This document shows, piece by piece, positions 22,548-30,918 of a stretch of 38,937 nt of DNA. The position numbers and the translations under genes were made by a program. The DNA is from Bacteroidales bacterium (GTDB taxonomy: Bacteria; Bacteroidota; Bacteroidia; Bacteroidales; Paludibacteraceae). The notes beneath the pieces were generated by a model. It was not told the origin of the DNA and did no database searches. It was given only the letters and a program-made list of their open reading frames with translations. Each line of letters starts with the position of its first letter. The first letter of the stretch is position 1. The DNA lies in contig CAAGDU010000154.1 of NCBI GenBank assembly GCA_900768725.1, forward strand, positions 1-38,937, read 5' to 3'.

Positions 22548-25500
22548 ATGAAACAGTCTCGTTTACATACTTTTCTCCTGCTCGTTGCACTATTGCTGTG
22601 GGCAAGTTGCTTATCCGCTCAAACTACGGTATGTACAAACACAAAAACCTTAGAATGTGAAACCGATTTTATCTACAATAATAATTGTATAGAGAACAAT
22701 GAATCTAAATTTGGTACGCATTCGGGGGGTAAAGGCATGATTACCAATCCAGAGGGTGAGTTATATCTTCCGCTATCTATTTCAGAAGCAGCGGAAATTA
22801 AATTTAACATAAGGATGGGTAATATTTGGGATGAAAGTAACCCATGGTTGAATATCTATGAAGAAAATAATAGTGGTGATGTTACCATTAACGGTAAAAA
22901 CTATACCAAGATAACATACTTAAATATCAAACCATCTAATCAAGAAGCATATCAAACAAATGTTAATTCATATACATTTAGTACAGGTGGTGATTATGTC
23001 ATAGGTTTATATGCCGCACATTATGTTATTTTCGACTATGTAACCTATGAGGCACCCGAAGGGAAAGATGTTTTTTGCGAGAGCGCTACCACCTATGCGT
23101 TGACGGTGCAAACGCCTACGAATGGTATTATTACCACCAGCCCCGAGGATGTCTCTGCCATTGCATCGGGCAAGACTGTAATCCTCACTGCAACACCGGC
23201 AGACGGGTATATGTTCGATAAATGGGTGGACGGCGAAGGTGCGGAACTTTCCACTGACAATCCCTATTCGCTAAAGATGGATGCCGACAAGACTGTGCAG
23301 GCACTTTTCAAAACCTTTACAGAAACATATACCCTTATCGTAACCGGAACAGATGCCAATGTGGGTAGCGCAGGCAGCAACAATGGGAATAGTGGCTCGC
23401 TGACGACCACCTCCAAGGCAGACCCCGCAGGGGTCTTTGCACACAACGTGCTGCAAGTGGACTATTCTATGCCCTCCGGCGCATGGGCACAATGGAACTT
23501 AAGTCGCGACCAAGCCTATAAAGATGCAGGGGCAACGGCAGCAAGCGGCACCACAGGAATCGCTTTCTGGTACCGCACTGAATCAACAAACGACCAAGTA
23601 GCGTTTATCATCGACTACAATAGCAGTACGCAAAAAGTCTTCCAACTGACTGCCACCAACGGCGCGTGGCGCTACCTCTATTTCGCTTCCTCTACGACCT
23701 CTATTTCCTCCATCGGTTTTTACGTGAACCAAGAGAAAGACGGTAGCACTACTGCCCAATCCTCCGGCACGTTCTACCTGAGCGAGATCAAGCATACCAA
23801 CCTGACCGAGGCGGCAGATAGGGTAGGCGGCGGACAGACGCTTATCAGCGAGTTGCCGTGGGTGCCTGCTGCCGAAGAAGATGCCTCTATCTCCAAAGAC
23901 CACAGCCTGCTGATTGCCTCCGGCATCTTCAACTGCCATTCCCATACGCTGACTCTATGGGCAGCGGCTGCTGCCGGCAAGCAAGCGCAGGTGTACAGCC
24001 GTGCCGACAATACACTGCTTGGCACACTCACTTTCGTCTCTACCTCAGTGAGCGGAACGGACTCTGCTACGCTCTTCATGGAGACCGGCTATCTGCCCGA
24101 GGCGGGGGTAAGTATCAAGATGGCGGGCGAGAGCGCCGAGACCATCCACGTAACCCGCATTGCCGCTCCTACCCAAGTACCTATCTATAAGGCATGGCCG
24201 TGGAAGCACGAGACCGACACGTTCAAGATACCAGACTGGGAATATCAAATCGCCTTAGGTCCCGAACATTTCACCACGGCGAAGGCTGGAGATAAGTTGC
24301 TGGTGCGTACCACCTCTTGCGGCGGGGATGCCGAAGGCTCTTTGCAGGGGGCGAAAGGGTATGTTACGCTTGAGGGAAAAGCCTACCATTTGAATGGTAC
24401 AGAAGTATCGTATAGGGATGATGCAGGGCTGCGTGATTTCTATATCGGCGGAAAGGGCTACTACCATCTGTTCACAGATGAATCATTAGCCCGTGCCCAA
24501 AAGGAAGGAATTGTCATCAAAGGACAGAATTACAATGTTACCGAGGTGCTTATTGAGGCGTCTTGCTCCAACGACACCATGCGCAGCCAACCCGATGTGA
24601 TGGTCTATGGCGATGAAGGAGGTGAGGTGCTGGAGGAGTGGGAACACAAGTACAGCGACCCCTTCGATTTTGGCAACTGGGATCATAAAATCAACTTTGT
24701 GCCTGCGGCATTCGCTCGTGCCAAGGTAGGTAATGTGCTGCGTATCAATATCAACCCTACTGCAGGCTCTCTCGACCCTACAGTATCGTTCCGATGCGAT
24801 GTGGATACCATCGATGCCGACTCACAAGGAGACGAGAATATCCAATGGGTGAAGACTACGGGCGACATCTCTTTCGACCGAACGATTACCAATCTGGATG
24901 GTGATGCGCCGGACGCAGAGGGATATGTGGACCTCTATATCACCGAGGAGATGCTCAAACGACTGAAAGAGGGCGGACTGATTGTTTGCGGCAAAGGCTC
25001 TGCGCTGCTGAAAGTGGAACTGGTGGTAGGACCGTTCCAAATAGGCTCTAAATTAGTTTCCGAGAGCCGTCTCGTCCCCAAGTGCGGCGTCGATACGCTC
25101 ATTATCTGGCAAGGCAGCGAGGCGCTCAACACCGATAGCATTCGCGTGAACAAGATGGTGCAATATATTCGTCCTGCTACAGGCGGCGTATCCGGCAACA
25201 CTTTGGAGCAATGGGCAACGTTCTGCGTACCTTTCCCCGTCAACAAGATATTCTCCACGGAAGCAAGTACAGGTACCGACTACGAGATCAATGCCGTCTA
25301 TCGAAAGGACTCGGATCCCAATCCCGATGATCCGCAAGGACAAGGCAGTTTTTGGTTGCAGGGACTGACCGATGACAACCCGAGCGGGGTCAACGAGATC
25401 TTCCGTTCACGATGGACCTATATAGACACCCCTTACCCCAAAGCCGACTCGGCGTATATCATCCTTTTCAAGGACATGGGCTGGTTTGCCGACAACCCTA

Positions 25501-25964
25501 TCGTGAAGTTCTGCCAAGAGGCGACCGACGGCAAGCCAATCATGATTTCCGGCAAGCAACAGCAGCACCATGTGTATAGCGACGGGTCGATGAACTACTT
25601 CTTCTATGCCAACAACACGATGTACAATATGCCGATTCTTGATGCCGGCGGCAAACCGACTTCTGCCTATTTGTTGGACGCAGAGGGCAAGTACTTCGTG
25701 CTGCAACAGAATGCCGTGGTGAAACCCTTTGAATGCTATGTGCAGACCACGGAGACCTTTAAGATACAGTTCCCGTCACGTATCGCTTTCCGATTCATAG
25801 ACGAAGGTGGCGACACACCCACCTTGCTATTGGAGACGGAAGACATTGACAAGGAGGTGCATATCTACGATTTGTCAGGCAGACCGATAGCCGACCTACA
25901 GTCCGCACCGCAAGGCATCTATATCATTCGTCAGGGAAAGACCACTCGCAAAGTAGTTCACTAA
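22548..25964 (+). CDS. Large secreted non-catalytic modular protein with InlB-like repeat and T9SS-like tail (1138 aa)
   Basis: Signal peptide 1-25. Module A (26-178, CTNTKTL to VFCESA), an InlB-like repeat (182-256) and module C (260-420) repeat the layout of the 470-aa neighbour. Then come a beta-rich segment (441-540), a tandem pair of related ~120-residue modules (551-670 and 697-826; each opens with W-x-H and contains AKAGDKLLVR or AKVGNVLRIN, then a LxRAQKEGIVIKG or LKRLKEGGLIVCG stretch), and a domain with QWATFCVPFPV (about 887-1060) like those in other Bacteroidota surface proteins. The tail (about 1080-1138; VHIYDLSGRPI, then APQGIYIIRQGK) resembles a T9SS sorting domain. DNA for residues 35-168 is much richer in AT than the rest. 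The reader may treat it as a candidate surface adhesin or mannan-binding scaffold. Confidence 0.8.
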   Translation: MKQSRLHTFLLLVALLLWASCLSAQTTVCTNTKTLECETDFIYNNNCIENNESKFGTHSGGKGMITNPEGELYLPLSISEAAEIKFNIRMGNIWDESNPWLNIYEENNSGDVTINGKNYTKITYLNIKPSNQEAYQTNVNSYTFSTGGDYVIGLYAAHYVIFDYVTYEAPEGKDVFCESATTYALTVQTPTNGIITTSPEDVSAIASGKTVILTATPADGYMFDKWVDGEGAELSTDNPYSLKMDADKTVQALFKTFTETYTLIVTGTDANVGSAGSNNGNSGSLTTTSKADPAGVFAHNVLQVDYSMPSGAWAQWNLSRDQAYKDAGATAASGTTGIAFWYRTESTNDQVAFIIDYNSSTQKVFQLTATNGAWRYLYFASSTTSISSIGFYVNQEKDGSTTAQSSGTFYLSEIKHTNLTEAADRVGGGQTLISELPWVPAAEEDASISKDHSLLIASGIFNCHSHTLTLWAAAAAGKQAQVYSRADNTLLGTLTFVSTSVSGTDSATLFMETGYLPEAGVSIKMAGESAETIHVTRIAAPTQVPIYKAWPWKHETDTFKIPDWEYQIALGPEHFTTAKAGDKLLVRTTSCGGDAEGSLQGAKGYVTLEGKAYHLNGTEVSYRDDAGLRDFYIGGKGYYHLFTDESLARAQKEGIVIKGQNYNVTEVLIEASCSNDTMRSQPDVMVYGDEGGEVLEEWEHKYSDPFDFGNWDHKINFVPAAFARAKVGNVLRININPTAGSLDPTVSFRCDVDTIDADSQGDENIQWVKTTGDISFDRTITNLDGDAPDAEGYVDLYITEEMLKRLKEGGLIVCGKGSALLKVELVVGPFQIGSKLVSESRLVPKCGVDTLIIWQGSEALNTDSIRVNKMVQYIRPATGGVSGNTLEQWATFCVPFPVNKIFSTEASTGTDYEINAVYRKDSDPNPDDPQGQGSFWLQGLTDDNPSGVNEIFRSRWTYIDTPYPKADSAYIILFKDMGWFADNPIVKFCQEATDGKPIMISGKQQQHHVYSDGSMNYFFYANNTMYNMPILDAGGKPTSAYLLDAEGKYFVLQQNAVVKPFECYVQTTETFKIQFPSRIAFRFIDEGGDTPTLLLETEDIDKEVHIYDLSGRPIADLQSAPQGIYIIRQGKTTRKVVH

Positions 25965-25982
25965 CATTTGAGGACTAATGCC

Positions 25983-28439
25983 ATGAAACCATTAAGATAC
26001 ACATGGATACTTATTTTAATGCTGCATATCGCCTACATGTCAGCATCTACGGATTATGGCGCGGTGCCGAATAACGAAGATATGCAACCATTTGCGTCAA
26101 GCATGATGCAGACCGGCTCGCAATACCAAAGTACCGTTTATGCCCCGTTTGGTACCACTACACCCTCGCAGATTACATATGTAGCGATAAGCACAAACCC
26201 ACAGCACACCGGCGAGCAACGCACCCCTCCAGTTACCGGTGGTGGCGCAGGCGTAGATGAACCTACCATTCTGCCGATAGGCGACGGTGGACTATTTTGG
26301 TTGGTCTTGGTGGGGATATATGTCTTGTTGATGCAATGGCGCAAGAAGAAATCTATTACCTACCCTAAACTAACATTTTTTGCTTTGGTTTTCACCTTCT
26401 CCCTACCCTTGCAGGCGGGGATGCATAACAACATGCTGCTATCGGATTTGGTGAAAGATTATCCTGTTTTCGGCACGTCTGATATCACTTCTCTGCCGGC
26501 TTTGCAGGTCTCACATGCCAATGGCGATCAGACCTTGCAGCTCTATGAGGCACAGCGAGACACGTTGCAAGGCACAGGTTTTACCGAGTATGTCCGTACC
26601 TTCCGTGATAGCCTTTATCCCGTGCAGGTGTCCTTATGTTGCAGGGTGTATGCTGACTATGGGATAGGCGAGCAATGGATGGAGATTCAGCACCAAGAGA
26701 AGAAACCAATCACGCTCAAGCACTACGATAGCGGCTGTCTGCGCGTGCCGCGAGGCGATGTATGGCTAACTTATTTCGTTGGCGACTGGGCAGCGGAAGG
26801 TACGCCCGTGAGTATGCCGCTGCGGGGCGGAACGGTGGTGGTACAGAATACCGACGGTTCTCGCAATGCCCATCTGACGATGCCTGCTGCTGTGCTCTCG
26901 CTGGACGGTCAGCTCTCGGAAGCAAACGGACGCACCGTGGCGGCTACGTTGTGCTGGAGCGGAAACTACACATTGCAGTGTACCACCACCAACGATGGCT
27001 ACCATCGTTTATACGCCGGTATATGCCCTTTGGCGGCGGAGTATGTTTTGTTGCCCCGACAACTATTCCGCACCCCTGCCTTGGTCTTTGCCTATTCGGA
27101 GGAGGGAATAGGGGGTTGCAGTCGGTCGCTCCACCAATGGGCAAGAGACCACAAACGCATATTGCACTCGGACGACCTTCGCCCCGTCTTGCTAAACTCT
27201 TGGGAAGGAATCTATTTTGACATCACGGAAGATCGCATCAAGGGAATGATGGACGACATCGCCGATATGGGAGGTGAACTCTTTGTGATGGACGATGGCT
27301 GGTTTGGCGGCAAGTACCCGCGCACCACCGATAATGCTGCTTTGGGCGATTGGCAGGTGGATAGTCGCAAGTTGCCCAATGGCTTGCAACCCTTGATAGA
27401 CTATGCCCATAGCAGCGGAATACGATTGGGTATATGGATAGAGCCCGAGTCCACAAACACGCTGAGCGAACTCTATGAGAAGCATCCTGAATGGGTGTTG
27501 CAGAACAAAGGCAGAACACCTAAGGCAGGACGGGGAGGAACCCAGTTGTTGCTCGACCTGACCAACCCGCAAGTGCAGGATTACATATTCAATATGGTAG
27601 ATACCTTGCTCACACGCTATCCAGACATTGCCTACATCAAATGGGATGCCAACACCCCGATGCAGAACTACGGTTCCCTATACCTCCCCGCAGATAGGCA
27701 GACCAACTTGGCGGTGGAGTATCATCGTGGATTAGAGCAGGTGCTGCAACGTATCCGCACTAAGTATCCCGATGTGATTATGCAGAATTGCGCCAGCGGG
27801 GGTGGCAGAGCCAACTACGGACTGATGCCTTATTTTGATGAGATGTGGGTGAGCGACAACAACGATGCGCTGCAGCGGATTTATATATGGTGGACCTATT
27901 CCTATTTCTTCCCGCCTATTACTTTAGCGCAACATATAGGCGGCAGTCCCTACCACATGACCGGCAGAGTCGTACCGATTAAGTTCCGTTGCGATGTGGC
28001 GATGGCAGGCAGGATGGGCATGGAGTTGCAACCCAAAGACATGACAGACACAGAGCGGAAGCAGTGCGCACAAGCCATACACGACTACAAGGCAATCCGT
28101 CCGCTGGTGCAGCAGGGAGACCTCTACCGATTGGTATCGCCCTATGCGGACAAGCATATCGCCGCTATGATGTATGTGGCACCCAATCAACAGGATGCCG
28201 TTCTGTTCGCCTATCGAATGGATTATTTGCGCAACAGTCCGATGGAAAATGTGGTATTATCGGGGCTTTTGCCGGAGGCTACTTATCGTGTGAGTATGCT
28301 CAACGAGGATGTGAACGGCAAGCAACCGACACCCGAGCAGCACATCAGTGGCGCGGAACTCATGGAGAAAGGATTATCCCTGCCGCTTGACCACGACTAT
28401 GCCAGCGTGGTAGTGCGGCTACAACGCATAGAGCAGTAA
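25983..28439 (+). CDS. GH36 alpha-galactosidase with extra N-terminal membrane segment (818 aa)
   Basis: Removes alpha-1,6-galactose from galactomannan fragments. The C-terminal 660 residues are a standard GH36: SWEGIYFDI near 406-414, FVMDDGWFGG, WIEPE near 485-489, the nucleophile Asp555 in YIKWDANTP, CASGGGR, and the acid/base Asp625 in WVSDNNDA. The first 125 residues are unusual: a signal peptide (1-21), a low-complexity Thr/Gly/Pro region, PIGDGG (98-103), a membrane helix (104-117) and WRKKK (119-123). A second signal-peptide-like helix follows (129-145, ending LQA). ATG 26331 (Met117) could start GH36 alone with its own signal peptide. ATG 25983 is the first in-frame ATG; it starts 18 nt after the preceding gene. 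Confidence 0.85.
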   Translation: MKPLRYTWILILMLHIAYMSASTDYGAVPNNEDMQPFASSMMQTGSQYQSTVYAPFGTTTPSQITYVAISTNPQHTGEQRTPPVTGGGAGVDEPTILPIGDGGLFWLVLVGIYVLLMQWRKKKSITYPKLTFFALVFTFSLPLQAGMHNNMLLSDLVKDYPVFGTSDITSLPALQVSHANGDQTLQLYEAQRDTLQGTGFTEYVRTFRDSLYPVQVSLCCRVYADYGIGEQWMEIQHQEKKPITLKHYDSGCLRVPRGDVWLTYFVGDWAAEGTPVSMPLRGGTVVVQNTDGSRNAHLTMPAAVLSLDGQLSEANGRTVAATLCWSGNYTLQCTTTNDGYHRLYAGICPLAAEYVLLPRQLFRTPALVFAYSEEGIGGCSRSLHQWARDHKRILHSDDLRPVLLNSWEGIYFDITEDRIKGMMDDIADMGGELFVMDDGWFGGKYPRTTDNAALGDWQVDSRKLPNGLQPLIDYAHSSGIRLGIWIEPESTNTLSELYEKHPEWVLQNKGRTPKAGRGGTQLLLDLTNPQVQDYIFNMVDTLLTRYPDIAYIKWDANTPMQNYGSLYLPADRQTNLAVEYHRGLEQVLQRIRTKYPDVIMQNCASGGGRANYGLMPYFDEMWVSDNNDALQRIYIWWTYSYFFPPITLAQHIGGSPYHMTGRVVPIKFRCDVAMAGRMGMELQPKDMTDTERKQCAQAIHDYKAIRPLVQQGDLYRLVSPYADKHIAAMMYVAPNQQDAVLFAYRMDYLRNSPMENVVLSGLLPEATYRVSMLNEDVNGKQPTPEQHISGAELMEKGLSLPLDHDYASVVVRLQRIEQ

Positions 28440-28474
28440 CAAATAAATTCTTAAATTTGAAAATTTGTAAAAGT

Positions 28475-28504
28475 TGTCCGGGTGCGCAGGCGTCCCCGCC
28501 TGCT
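28475..28504 (+). repeat. Dispersed hairpin element, copy before GH26-2
   Basis: Starts TGTCCGGGTGCG and carries the perfect 7-bp stem GCAGGCG/CGCCTGC with loop TCCC. It is identical over 30 nt to the copy at 33509-33538. An A-rich tract follows rather than a T run, so it is not an ordinary terminator on this strand. Confidence 0.8.
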
Positions 28505-28528
28505 GAAAAAATATAATAGTCAAATAAT

Positions 28529-29599
28529 ATGAGAAAAACAAAAATCGCATTGTGCATGGTGTTGCTAACAACTATGTTGCTCAGTTGCAGCACGCCGAAA
28601 CCCCGACTTGTCGGGGAGCAGTTGCTGGAACAATTAACGCAGTATGCCGCGAGCGAGCAGTTGCTCTTTGGGCAGCAGGATGCCACGCTGTACGGGCACG
28701 GCTGGATAGGCGAGGCAGGGCGTTGCGATTGCAAAGAGGTCTGTGGAAATTATCCGGCGATTATCGGCTTCGATTTAGGGCATATAGAGACCGGCGACAG
28801 TGTCAATCTCGATGGGGTGTCGTTTGGTGCTATCAGCAAGGCAATGGAGGAGCACCATGCTCGCGGCGGTATCATAACCGTCTCGTGGCATCCTCGCCAC
28901 ATGCTCACGGGTGGCTCCTCATGGGAGGTAACCGACGAGGCGATGATGGACTCGCTGCTGTATAGCGAAGCGGGACAAGCCGCCTTGGATACGGCATTAA
29001 CTCGTGTCGGACAGTTCTTGGCGGCGCAGGATGCACCCATACTCTTCCGACCCTGGCATGAGATGAACGGCACGTGGTTCTGGTGGGGAGCCACAGGGTG
29101 CACGCCGAAGCAATATATCGCGCTCTATCAGCATACCCATGAGGTACTAAACAGCATCGTGGGAAAAGACAAACTGGTGTGGGCGTTCTCCCCCAACTTA
29201 GGAGTAAACGACTCTATCTATATGGCTTACTACCCGGGTGATGCCTATGTGGATCTCTTGGGCTACGACTGCTACCATTTTGCACATGAGACCGACAGTG
29301 CCTTCCAAGCACACTTGCGTGATGGATTGGAGGTGATGAGGCGTGTCTCCGAACAAACGGGAAAACCGATAGCCCTGACAGAAACGGGGCTGGAGAGTGT
29401 GCAACGCCCGCAATGGTGGACCGAGACCTTGTTGCCCGTTTTGGAAGATTATCCCTTGGCGTATGTGTTAGTATGGCGCAATGCCTATGACCAACCTGCC
29501 CACTATTACGTTCCTTTCGCGGGCGACACCTCCGCAGAGGACTTCAAGGCTTTCCACGACTCCGAAAAAACGGTGTTTTTGCCAAAGGTCAAATCGTAA
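28529..29599 (+). CDS. GH26 beta-mannanase lipoprotein 2 (356 aa)
   Basis: Lipoprotein signal with Cys20 (MLLSC). Catalytic domain about 30-345 with SEQLLFGQQDATLYGHGW, a VSWHPRHM motif at 118-125, the acid/base Glu178 in FRPWHEMNGTWFWWG, YPGDAYVDLLGYDCY (near 235-249), and the nucleophile Glu285 in LTETG. It is only distantly similar to the GH26 at 19579. This type resembles the GH26 enzymes of Bacteroides mannan loci that release mannobiose, which would feed the epimerase and GH130 downstream. The segment between the lipid anchor and the domain is encoded partly by the palindrome CCCCGACTTGTCGGGG (28601-28616). It ends 32 nt before GH130. Confidence 0.93.
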   Translation: MRKTKIALCMVLLTTMLLSCSTPKPRLVGEQLLEQLTQYAASEQLLFGQQDATLYGHGWIGEAGRCDCKEVCGNYPAIIGFDLGHIETGDSVNLDGVSFGAISKAMEEHHARGGIITVSWHPRHMLTGGSSWEVTDEAMMDSLLYSEAGQAALDTALTRVGQFLAAQDAPILFRPWHEMNGTWFWWGATGCTPKQYIALYQHTHEVLNSIVGKDKLVWAFSPNLGVNDSIYMAYYPGDAYVDLLGYDCYHFAHETDSAFQAHLRDGLEVMRRVSEQTGKPIALTETGLESVQRPQWWTETLLPVLEDYPLAYVLVWRNAYDQPAHYYVPFAGDTSAEDFKAFHDSEKTVFLPKVKS

Positions 29600-29631
29600 A
29601 TCGTAAATTGTCAAATCGTAAATATACACTT

Positions 29632-30792
29632 ATGACTTTCGCAGAAAGAAAATCTTATCTTGAGAAACAGCATGAGTTGCTTCTCAATCGTGAAAACAAA
29701 CCATTAGATAGCATCAATGGTATCTACACGCGTTATCAATATCCTATCTTGACAGGGGCGCATGCTCCGCTGGAATGGCGTTTCGATTTCAACGAGCACG
29801 ACAATCCCTTCCTAATGGAGCGTATTGGCGTGAACGCGGTGCTCAATTCCGGTGCTATCTATTTGGACGGTAAGTTTATCTTGGTATGCCGCGTGGAGGG
29901 CAACGACCGCAAGTCGTTCTTCGCTGTGGCAGAGTCGCCCAACGGAATAGACCATTTCCGCTTCTGGGAACGCCCTATCACTATGCCGGAAGATGTCATC
30001 CCTGCAACGAACATCTACGACATGCGCTTGACGCAGCATGAGGACGGTTGGATATATGGCTTATTCTGCGTGGAACGCCATGACGACCGTTGCCCGGGCG
30101 ACCTGAGTGCCGCTACCGCTACTTGTGGTATTGCGCGCACCCACGACCTAAAGACATGGTATCGTCTGCCCGATCTGAAGACCAAGAGCCAGCAGCGCAA
30201 TGTCGTGCTTCATCCCGAGTTCGTGGACGGCAAGTATGCGCTCTATACACGCCCGCAAGACGGCTTTATCGATGCCGGCAATGGTGGCGGTATCGGTTGG
30301 GCATTGGTAGAAGACATCACCCACGCCGAGGTGAAGGACGAACTGATTATTGACCAACGCTTCTACCACACCATCAAGGAGGTGAAGAACGGAGAAGGTC
30401 CTCATCCTATCAAGACCGATAAGGGCTGGCTTCATCTCGCTCACGGTGTGCGCGGATGTGCATCCGGATTGCGCTATGTGCTCTACCTATATATGACTGC
30501 CTTGGATGAACCATGGCGCCCCATCGCACAACCCGGCGGCTATTTTATGGCACCCGTAGGGGAGGAATATATAGGCGATGTGATGAACGTGCTGTTCACC
30601 AACGGATGGATTGCTACGCCGGACGGGAAAGTGTATATCTACTATGCAAGCAGCGATACACGCATGCACGTGGCTACTTCGACTATAGACCAACTGGTGG
30701 ACTATTGTCTCCATACCCCCAAAGACCAGCTCTCCACCGGCGCGTCCGTGCGCGCCATCAACGCGCTGATAGATAAGAATAAAGGTATCTGA
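29632..30792 (+). CDS. GH130 4-O-beta-mannosyl-glucose phosphorylase (386 aa)
   Basis: Cytoplasmic (no signal peptide) inverting phosphorylase that splits mannosyl-beta-1,4-glucose with phosphate to mannose-1-phosphate and glucose. The frame reaches a TTG at 29608, but ATG 29632 gives the usual family start (MTFAERKSYLEKQHELL). Family features include YTRYQYPILTGAHAPLEWRF, FLMERIGVNAVLNSGAI, RVEGNDRKSFFAVAESPNG, the general-acid Asp130 in IPATNIYDMRL, and GPHPIKTDKGWLHLAHGVR. Length and these motifs fit the GH130_1 (MGP) group of B. fragilis. The co-occurrence with a GPH transporter and a cellobiose 2-epimerase immediately downstream strongly supports this role. Confidence 0.93.
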   Translation: MTFAERKSYLEKQHELLLNRENKPLDSINGIYTRYQYPILTGAHAPLEWRFDFNEHDNPFLMERIGVNAVLNSGAIYLDGKFILVCRVEGNDRKSFFAVAESPNGIDHFRFWERPITMPEDVIPATNIYDMRLTQHEDGWIYGLFCVERHDDRCPGDLSAATATCGIARTHDLKTWYRLPDLKTKSQQRNVVLHPEFVDGKYALYTRPQDGFIDAGNGGGIGWALVEDITHAEVKDELIIDQRFYHTIKEVKNGEGPHPIKTDKGWLHLAHGVRGCASGLRYVLYLYMTALDEPWRPIAQPGGYFMAPVGEEYIGDVMNVLFTNGWIATPDGKVYIYYASSDTRMHVATSTIDQLVDYCLHTPKDQLSTGASVRAINALIDKNKGI

Positions 30793-30918
30793 AACCCATT
30801 GGCTACGCCCCGACTCGTCGGAGTCCGGGTGCGCCCCGGACCCATCGGGGCTTGAAACTTGACACTTGAAACTTGACACTTGAAACTTGAAACTTGCAAC
30901 CTACAATCAAGCAACACT

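Noticed and set aside
30880..30918. 13-residue N-terminal extension of the symporter
   Set aside because: It is encoded by a GAAACTTG-type low-complexity tract, and the family start is at 30919.
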